From positions 47,976,486-48,040,485 of the forward strand of contig JAVIAB010000051.1 of the NCBI GenBank assembly GCA_032433765.1: a stretch of 64,000 bases of DNA. The letters are read 5' to 3'. Origin of the DNA: Megaustenia siamemsis (taxonomy: Eukaryota > Mollusca > Gastropoda > Stylommatophora > Ariophantidae). Below are positions 62,401 through 64,000 of the stretch, one piece after another. The position numbers and the translations under genes are program-made. Numbering within the stretch: the first letter of the stretch is position 1; each line of letters begins with the position of its first letter. Under the pieces are notes generated by a model, which saw nothing but the letters and a program-made list of their open reading frames with translations, was not told the origin of the DNA and searched no databases.

Positions 62401-63286
62401 ATGAGGAGGATACTATGCAATCCATTTTTGACAATAGAAACAAGAAAAAGAGTTCTTAAATGTTATGTAGAGCCAGTCTTAACATATGGATGTGAGTCAT
62501 GGACAAGAGGACAACAGACAAGAAAATCACTGGAGTCTGTAGAAATGTGGTTTTACAGAAGAATGTTGAGAATACCATGGACAGCTAAGAAGAGTAATGA
62601 AAATGTTCTGAAAGAGACCAAAGTAAAAAGAGGGCTAATTTCAATATTAGGAAGAAACAATCATTATTTTTTGGCCATGTAATGAGAAGAGAACAATTGG
62701 AATATATTGTAACAACTGGAAAAATTGAGGGACGAAGAGATAGGGGGAAGCAAAGAGAAAAAATACCAGACAGCTTAAGAGAATGGCTTGGCAGAAGGCC
62801 AACAACAGAAACGATAAATAACTGTCGAGATCAAAACTAATGGAGAGATATGATCACCTACGCCAGCAGACCCAGTACTTGATGATGATGACAACATAAA
62901 AAACTGAGTATAAGAACAGCCTTACCCACTACTTCTCTTATGGCATTAAAGAGAAAAAAAAAAGGTATAAAATACTGTAAGACACTTTCATGTTGATGAC
63001 ATCTCAGTGTAAATGGAACCTTTTGTGTTAAACAGAAACAGGTACAACCAACTATTTTCAAAGCCTTTACCATGTTCTTGTCATCTGAAAACCCAAGAGA
63101 AATCCAATTTTGTCCTGTGGTAGAGTACATCTCGAACTTGTAGTCATCTGTGCTTAGTCTGTACTGGAAGCTGAGAGCAGCCAAACAGTTATCTCCTTTA
63201 CAGTGTCGCGGATGTAGAAAACATCCTTTAGTATCGCCACAAAGTGACATATCTACATCTTTTACCAAACCTTTGGAGACAATCCC
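38314..63286 (-). CDS. FRRS1: FRRS1-like ferric-chelate reductase (DOMON plus cytochrome b561), 5' partial
   Basis: Nine minus-strand exons join in phase: 63286-63071, 61140-61045, 52975-52792, 50772-50656, 48772-48657, 44603-44514, 42443-42287, 41393-41259 and 38468-38314. They give 421 residues and TAA. Residues about 15-165 form a DOMON domain (GCFLHPRHC, SLGFSDDKNM, TCVGNSGQISIQHGW). Residues about 203-370 form a cytochrome b561 core with candidate heme ligands H204, H245, H278 and H314. A last hydrophobic helix spans about 394-421. FRRS1 family proteins are membrane b-type cytochromes that reduce ferric iron, usually with an N-terminal reeler domain; that part and the signal peptide must lie beyond base 64000. 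No stop or frameshift interrupts the visible exons. Seven visible introns are GT-AG and one is GC-AG. The introns hold LINE, SINE, hAT and piggyBac remnants. Family assignment is firm; the specific orthologue is inferred. Confidence 0.9.
39203..39350 (+). repeat. Degenerate roughly 60-bp tandem repeat
   Basis: Three diverged units carry GGTCAGAGTTTTTATTTCA, GGCTAGAGGTTTTATTTAA and GGTTAGAGTTTTTATTTCA. It lies in the last intron of the FRRS1-like gene. Confidence 0.6.
39508..40378 (-). mobile_element. LINE-A 3' half in FRRS1-like intron
   Basis: An uninterrupted minus frame of 237 codons (40342-39629) runs from QIKTMQENTNELSSIASKIG through FIYLGRHIDREGDT and GHVMRRDNNRIAKQ to LLAQNRDKW. The copy is truncated just upstream of FADDI (40378), so only the thumb and C-terminal domain of the reverse transcriptase remain. 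A deletion shortens the basic GKRKRGRPRE motif to GKRKTQRE. The tail (GATA) is at 39508-39517. Confidence 0.9.
40386..40592 (+). mobile_element. LINE-E 3' end fragment
   Basis: CAAAACACAACACAAAGAGC, GGAGAGGCCAAAAGAAGAGC and TCTCCCTTTGACGCTGAAAG match LINE-E termini. It abuts the 5' break of the LINE-A copy. Confidence 0.65.
40735..40848 (-). mobile_element. Decayed SINE-2 fragment at minisatellite edge
   Basis: In + orientation it reads GTGGTCAACATTATGTTAG, CCATTTAAGGTTGGATGAAC and TCCTACCTCTTGTCC, matching SINE-2 copies at 36265 and 36870. The sequence then passes directly into the 19-bp array. Confidence 0.75.
40835..41113 (+). repeat. 19-bp minisatellite derived from the SINE-2 A-box region
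   Basis: About 14.6 copies of TTTCACTAACCAATGCTAA. The unit resembles the SINE-2 segment AGTTCACTAACCACTGAGCT (reverse complement of the A box and its 5' flank) at the position where the SINE stops. It lies about 150 bp from exon h of the FRRS1-like gene, in the last intron. Confidence 0.9.
41259..41393 (-). CDS. FRRS1: FRRS1-like exon h (fifth b561 helix)
   Basis: Acceptor AATTATTTCAG and donor AGAG|GTCAGT. It encodes LAMFLAFDIDYFSKDLKSFG and SVWVTVQLLWHIIFEVLSCR. An earlier GAG|GTACTC is rejected because it would put the last exon out of frame. Confidence 0.88.
41529..41990 (-). mobile_element. LINE-B 3' end fragment in FRRS1-like intron
   Basis: Starts ATCATCATTGAGTGCCGTCT, then AAGGTTGGCTACCATGGAGC; the rest is the C-terminal region, broken in frame (IEAFEIWIYRLMERK on the minus strand). 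It is 5'-truncated near 41990. Confidence 0.82.
42287..42443 (-). CDS. FRRS1: FRRS1-like exon g (third and fourth b561 helices), GC donor
   Basis: The exon starts TTT TCA GTT after acceptor GTTGTTTCAG and encodes FSVPHSYFGLAVVVCMCLQ, then LRPGLDHKMRFIFNWGHRIL and GQSTHILA. Its donor is GCAG|GCAAGT, a consensus GC donor. Using the nearby GTACGA instead would shift the frame of exon h. Its first 19 bases are unit 1 of the adjacent 42-bp minisatellite. H278 and H314 are candidate heme ligands. Confidence 0.88.
42425..42832 (-). repeat. 42-bp minisatellite repeating the exon g 3' splice site
   Basis: About 9.7 copies. On the minus strand each unit reads TTTACTGTTGTTTCAG (branch-like UUUAC, pyrimidine tract, AG), then TTTTCAGTTCCACATTCAT, which in unit 1 is the first 19 coding bases of exon g. 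Unit 2 has TAG instead of CAG at the acceptor; unit 9 lacks 7 bp; unit 10 is partial. 42 bp is 14 codons, so some frames stay open through the whole array, but they are by-products. See the finding on tandem acceptors. Confidence 0.92.
42833..43194. other. Intronic, nothing recognised
   Basis: AT-rich intron sequence between the minisatellite and LINE remnants. Confidence 0.45.
43195..43620 (-). mobile_element. LINE-A-related remnant, diverged
   Basis: The minus strand encodes YAFEDNCIRKIPCVQWNEFK, then ISSRIKERRWTYVGHVMRRD and NKRIPTQ. This is homologous to LINE-A (KRRWSYVGHVMRRDNNR) but clearly a different, older lineage. It lies head to head with the next copy. Confidence 0.8.
43626..44062 (+). 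mobile_element. LINE-A 3' end, short GATA tail
   Basis: Open from KCLRKILGIASNEFKTNEEI through KKRRWSYVGHVMRRDNNR and GKRKRGRPRETLRRT to a stop at 43961. LINE-A UTR and (GATA) at 44049-44061 follow. It is truncated at the 5' end. It is antisense to the FRRS1-like gene. Confidence 0.9.
44063..44513. other. Intronic, nothing recognised
   Basis: AT-rich intron sequence adjacent to exon f. Confidence 0.4.
44514..44603 (-). CDS. FRRS1: FRRS1-like exon f (second b561 helix)
   Basis: Acceptor GTGCTACAG and donor GCG|GTAAAT. It encodes 30 residues in phase 0: VHRELAILIVILTALGLLM and IFLHYGAEIRA. H245 is a candidate heme ligand. Confidence 0.9.
44680..45050 (-). mobile_element. LINE-C 3' end fragment
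   Basis: ATCATCATCATCATCAAGTA then CCTGCTGGCGTAGG is the LINE-C terminus. The minus strand encodes MWFYRRMLRIPRTAKKSNEN and KKQSSFFGHVMRREQLEHIV. It has a frame change near 44768. Confidence 0.85.
45060..45510 (+). mobile_element. LINE-E remnant
   Basis: Recognisable as KYLGSLVKYNN near 45160 and MCQTHGRSLRDKFRNKELRK near 45380, in different frames. It is 3'-truncated near 45510. Confidence 0.65.
45780..46640 (+). mobile_element. LINE-E 3' third, best preserved copy
   Basis: 45947-46372 encodes MKININKIEVMAIARKKEKL, DNVKYLGSTLTQDNNNHETE, LYKSIFLPTLCYQCQNW and RMTGNSLRDRVRNTDLRKKL. After a stop and frame change it continues as LFGHITRQKELTMTQ and RLRGRPRKRWIKGILESLGG. The UTR carries CTCCCCTTGATGCCAACGGC. 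It is 5'-truncated before the polymerase YADD motif. Confidence 0.82.
46641..47384. other. Intronic, nothing recognised
   Basis: AT-rich intron sequence; short frames only. Confidence 0.4.
47385..48125 (+). mobile_element. LINE-A 3' half, one frameshift, GATA tail
   Basis: 47370-47645 encodes VMKSLIPTGDKIYMENKPVE, then YLGRHIDREGDTSKEI. A frame change near 47622 leads into CESWKTTRDIETKL, VIKKRRWSYVGHVMRRDNNR and GKRKRGRPRETLRRT (to 47976, where a one-base loss alters the end). Tail TAGATAGATAG is at 48114-48124. Confidence 0.88.
48375..48500 (+). repeat. Imperfect (ACT)n trinucleotide tract
   Basis: ACT/ACC/TGC triplet-rich sequence, about 160 bp from exon e, in the intron. Confidence 0.7.
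48657..48772 (-). CDS. FRRS1: FRRS1-like exon e (first b561 helix)
   Basis: Acceptor GATTACACAG and donor TTTCAG|GTTAGC. It encodes AALMMIAWIFIGGIVTVVSR and on to LFGTKVWFQ, giving a membrane helix followed by a basic loop, as in b561-domain reductases. Confidence 0.9.
49200..49604 (+). mobile_element. LINE-C variant 3' end
   Basis: Encodes FLRRMLKVPWTDRKTNEEVL-like sequence, then HTMRRGKLEYLVTTGKIKGR and RDRGRQREKIMDSLVSWHG, ending CCTACGCCAACCGGCAGG then (ATG)n. It is a relative of LINE-C with distinct sequence. Confidence 0.78.
49605..49792 (+). mobile_element. Second LINE-C variant 3' end, directly after the first tail
   Basis: AAGAGAGGTCACGGGCAACA, GATAGCTTGGTGTCATGGCA and CACTTACACCAAGCGGCG then (ATG)n repeat the last 170 bp of the preceding copy with about 15 percent divergence by eye. 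It begins right after the first copy's (ATG)n tail. Confidence 0.75.
49793..50655. other. Intronic, nothing recognised
   Basis: Very AT-rich intron sequence before exon d. Confidence 0.4.
50656..50772 (-). CDS. FRRS1: FRRS1-like exon d (linker, first heme-ligand His)
   Basis: Acceptor TTCTATGTAG and donor CATG|GTAAGT. It encodes SDVLSKHVEMPAVTCRKVN up to FPVLVRVH. The last His (H204) starts the b561 signature completed by exon e. Confidence 0.88.
51260..51282 (+). other. G-quadruplex-forming tract
   Basis: Four G-runs (4, 3, 4 and 8 G) separated by loops of 1, 1 and 2 bases, on the strand opposite to FRRS1 sense. It lies immediately beside the transposase remnant. Confidence 0.7.
51283..51640 (-). 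pseudogene. DDE transposase C-terminal remnant (Tc1/mariner-like)
   Basis: The minus strand reads EFPPRSNDDAPALELYLWGT, then LKDVVPHIKPATLAALQEQ and, after a frame change, CLDANGEHF. The PPRS...LWG.LKD..Y pattern is typical of the last catalytic block of IS630/Tc1/mariner-group transposases. Upstream motifs are not recognisable. Confidence 0.55.
51641..52791. other. Intronic, nothing recognised
   Basis: AT-rich intron sequence between the transposase remnant and exon c. Confidence 0.4.
52792..52975 (-). CDS. FRRS1: FRRS1-like exon c (DOMON end)
   Basis: Acceptor ATTTTCCCAG and donor CCAG|GTTAAA. It encodes 61 residues plus one base, from RFLSEVELKQSDGRLQCSF to YLMLAWGKAMP. The preceding 8.1-kb intron is the largest in the window and holds the hAT, piggyBac, LINE-B and RNase H remnants. 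Confidence 0.9.
53165..54045 (+). pseudogene. LINE RNase H domain remnant
   Basis: Frames give RCLRHIITLKI-like and RAHIAIHCRTEHPSV sequence, then TTSSLTMEFMAVTKALG and FLHLFFFSDSMSMLRKIATG, with RAHMSVRSNEMLTDLLVWL after that. This is the order of an RNase H fold (Glu in EFMAV, Asp in SDS, His-Ala...Asn-Glu block). It is followed by a C-terminal region with stops. RNase H domains of this kind sit at the C-terminus of I- or R1-group LINEs. It is multiply disrupted. Confidence 0.65.
54071..54905 (+). mobile_element. LINE-A-related remnant, older lineage
   Basis: MKYFNINKDLYGFSWAVRIQ, then VEQGYILSPLLFRIVINFIM, DNFSDDIAHISSKVNMMQ and EEVDCFVYPGSCIDQEGDT are reverse transcriptase motifs equivalent to LINE-A, here with FSDD in place of FADD. 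After 54535 the frame breaks but NEYFRKILCIPWNEFKTSAE is still legible. It is followed directly by LINE-B. Confidence 0.82.
54912..56150 (-). mobile_element. LINE-B 3' half, split by SINE-2
   Basis: The 3' end is CATCATCATCGAGTGCCGTC (54912 on), interrupted at 54964-55224 by SINE-2 and resuming at 55225. The minus strand then shows GHVKRHNSLLKVILEGKIQS and GRGRPRLTWTSNIKRW. Further upstream is a region equivalent to the 17184-17757 reverse transcriptase, out of frame. It is truncated near 56150. Confidence 0.86.
54964..55224 (+). mobile_element. SINE-2 copy nested in LINE-B, 13-bp target duplication
   Basis: TACCATGGAGCAC lies at 54951-54963 and 55225-55237, an exact duplication of LINE-B sequence. 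The SINE starts GGGAGCCGCGATAGCTCAGT (A box), has B box GGTTCGATCCC, the body GGTTCACCCAGCCTTAAATG and a GTACTTTACTTTTTTACTTT tail. This is the cleanest full-length SINE-2 copy. Confidence 0.95.
56628..59039 (+). mobile_element. hAT DNA transposon, 2.4 kb, near complete
   Basis: Terminal inverted repeats TAAGGTGACCAT (56628-56639) and ATGGTCACCTTA (59028-59039), flanked by TCTTCTT at 56621-56627 and 59040-59046. hAT elements normally make 8-bp duplications; only 7 match here. Both ends carry subterminal copies of GTCCCGGAT/A, which may be transposase-binding motifs. The transposase frame occupies the interior. It sits antisense in the largest FRRS1-like intron. Confidence 0.88.
56942..58846 (+). 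pseudogene. hAT transposase with a single in-frame stop
   Basis: ATG GCA CCG AAG opens a frame that runs to TAA at 58844-58846 (635 codons with stop), interrupted only by TGA at 58361-58363; both halves are in the same frame. N to C: a BED-type zinc finger (RCNICSSGF, then KSHINSDKHKR, residues about 32-61), FISILTDASNHKEIKIFPLL (first catalytic Asp region), KVVGLCADDTNSNFGG (second Asp), TRWLVLLPAVERVL, and the C-terminal dimerisation block LAEFFLCLPGTNAATEQVF. The family is hAT of the ZMYM/KIAA-type BED-finger group. The single stop implies recent loss, readthrough, or a sequencing error. Confidence 0.9.
59047..59555. other. Intronic, nothing recognised
   Basis: AT-rich intron sequence between the hAT and piggyBac-like elements. 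Confidence 0.4.
59556..60651 (+). mobile_element. piggyBac-like element, internally deleted
   Basis: Both boundaries are TTAA (59556-59559 and 60648-60651), and the adjoining ends are inverted repeats CTCTTTCTGTA and (reverse complement) CTCTTTCCGTA. TTAA target sites are diagnostic of piggyBac. The interior keeps only the start of a transposase. Confidence 0.8.
59830..60027 (+). pseudogene. piggyBac-like transposase N-terminus
   Basis: MASSSHDCNVKSQLMTAEEA, then FQLIFLDDSDDSSDT and DDSGPDMDFLAQFF. An acidic, Ser/Asp-rich leader of this type is common in piggyBac transposases. It stops after 66 codons; the catalytic DDD domain and cysteine-rich C-terminus are deleted. Confidence 0.6.
61045..61140 (-). 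CDS. FRRS1: FRRS1-like exon b (DOMON)
   Basis: Acceptor TTTTGTTCAG and donor ACG|GTAGTA. It encodes 32 residues in phase 0, GQDETITCVGNSGQISIQHG and on to HNERLIT, continuing the DOMON beta-sandwich directly from exon a. Confidence 0.88.
61425..61690 (-). mobile_element. LINE-A-related remnant, strongly decayed
   Basis: AAGGACTTGCTTTGTGATTC, TCTCTTCTTATTATCTAGCT and ATGCATGGCTACTTCTTTTA correspond to the GKR...GHVMRRDN...REMA region of the remnant at 43195-43620, with many changes. Confidence 0.5.
61879..62318 (+). mobile_element. SINE-3 copy
   Basis: The start GGGGAGTTGGGTACTCTAGA carries a B-box-like GGGTTCAAAGTTC about 50 bp in. The body blocks CTAGCCCTCTTGGATAACAG, CTTGGCAGTTAAAATAAAA and CTACCCACATTGTGGATC are shared with 37560-37941, and both end GTGATGATGATCCTAAC. 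Confidence 0.68.
62372..62893 (+). mobile_element. LINE-C 3' end in FRRS1-like intron
   Basis: 62401-62682 encodes MRRILCNPFLTIETRKRVLK, then VEPVLTYGCESW, MWFYRRMLRIPWTAKKSNEN and VKRGLISIL. A frame change follows in RNNHYFLAM (the GHVMRREQLEYI equivalent continues in another frame). It ends CCTACGCCAGCAGACCCAGT, ACTTGATGATGATG. It ends about 180 bp from exon a. Confidence 0.88.
63071..63286 (-). CDS. FRRS1: FRRS1-like exon a (DOMON start)
   Basis: Acceptor TTGTTTACAG precedes 63286 and donor ATG|GTAAAG follows 63071. It encodes 72 residues in phase 0, including SLCGDTKGCFLHPRHC and the DOMON signature ISLGFSDDKNM. Confidence 0.88.
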
Positions 63287-63576
63287 CTGTAAACAAGAAT
63301 AATGAACAGTATATGTGAGAAATCAAAACAGTTATTTTAAAATTATAAAAAGTTAATGGAAAATACTGGTAGGATTATACAAAATCTGAGTTTGCAAATT
63401 GTTATAAGTCTTCAATCATATATGTAAATTTTACATTGTACAACATAAATTTGTTCTTGAAGCAAACACTAATACACATGTATAACTAATAATATACAAA
63501 CAAAACTAATCAAAATAATAATTTATATTTATAACATAATTAAAATTCCTTATTCTATCTTTCTCTAAATAATATC

Positions 63577-64000
63577 TATCTATCTATCTATTGACCTTTC
63601 GAGCCGTAACCGGCCCATAGGGCGTAGACCAAGATACACCTTCTCTTATATTAATTTTTTTTTTTTTTTTTTGTTCTGGCAGTTTTCTTTTAAAGATATT
63701 TTATCAAATCTCGCCATCTGTCTCTGTTCTGTGCAAGCAGTTCTATCTCATTGAGGGAGCCGATTCCTGCTACTATTGCCTCTCTCATCAATGTTCTTCT
63801 CAGTGTCTCCCTGGGTCTTCCTCTTTTTCTTTTACCTGTTGTTTCCCATATGAGGGCTTGCTTTGCTATTCGGTTATTATCTCTTCTCATCACATGTCCA
63901 ACGTATGACCATCGTCTTTTCTTTATTACTGAAGATATTAGTGGTTGATTGGCGATTTCTCTAATTTCCTTGTTTGTTTTGAATTCGTTCCACGCTATAC
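63577..64000 (-). mobile_element. LINE-A 3' end running off the right edge
   Basis: (GATA) complement at 63577-63592, LINE-A UTR, an expanded T-run near 63653-63674, then a minus frame ending LLAQNRDRWRDLIKYL and reading upstream into GKRKRGRPRETLRRT and HVMRRDNNR. It continues past base 64000 into the next intron segment. Confidence 0.9.

Overview
This is eukaryotic, probably lophotrochozoan and most likely molluscan, nuclear DNA. The evidence is spliced coding exons with GT-AG and GC-AG introns, tRNA-derived SINEs with Pol III A and B boxes, several LINE families with GATA or GAT microsatellite tails, and abundant minisatellites. There is no bacterial operon, tRNA gene, rRNA gene or CRISPR array. 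The clade call is inference; the sequence is AT-rich and mostly transposable-element debris. Family names used here (SINE-1 to SINE-3, LINE-A, -B, -C, -E) are local labels. || Only one host gene can be supported: a minus-strand FRRS1-like ferric-chelate reductase with DOMON and cytochrome b561 domains. Nine exons lie between 63,286 and 38,314, and the 5' exons lie beyond the right edge. The exons join in phase to 421 residues ending at a TAA. The introns hold most of the transposons between 38 and 63 kb. A broken EGF-repeat (MEGF/SREC-like) pseudogene lies at about 20.0-20.6 kb. || Layout: 0-8 kb holds SINE and LINE fragments and a foldback-type element (5.4-6.7 kb). 8.26-14.01 kb is a giant inverted tandem array of a 436-bp SINE-containing monomer (about 13 near-identical copies, head-on arms) flanked by an exact 13-bp direct repeat. 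14.2-16.0 kb holds 29-bp and 72-bp minisatellites. 16.4-17.8 kb holds two LINEs joined tail to tail. 20-21.3 kb holds the EGF pseudogene and a 37-bp minisatellite. 24.57-27.28 kb is a decayed hAT element with an inserted reverse-transcriptase fragment and an inverted-duplication scar. 28-33.8 kb holds LINEs and a second hAT remnant. 34.05-35.74 kb is a 33-bp minisatellite open on both strands. 36.1-37.5 kb is a mariner pseudogene hit twice by SINE-2. 38.3-63.3 kb is the FRRS1-like gene, whose introns contain LINEs, a single-stop hAT element (56.6-59.0 kb), a deleted piggyBac-like element (59.56-60.65 kb), a 19-bp minisatellite grown from a SINE A box, and a 42-bp minisatellite that repeats one of the gene's own 3' splice sites. 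|| The most notable structures are the inverted SINE array, which could make kilobase-scale double-stranded RNA if transcribed, and the splice-acceptor minisatellite, whose unit carries branch-like sequence, polypyrimidine tract, AG and a codon for a predicted heme-ligand histidine. All calls come from reading the sequence; no alignment or database search was run.
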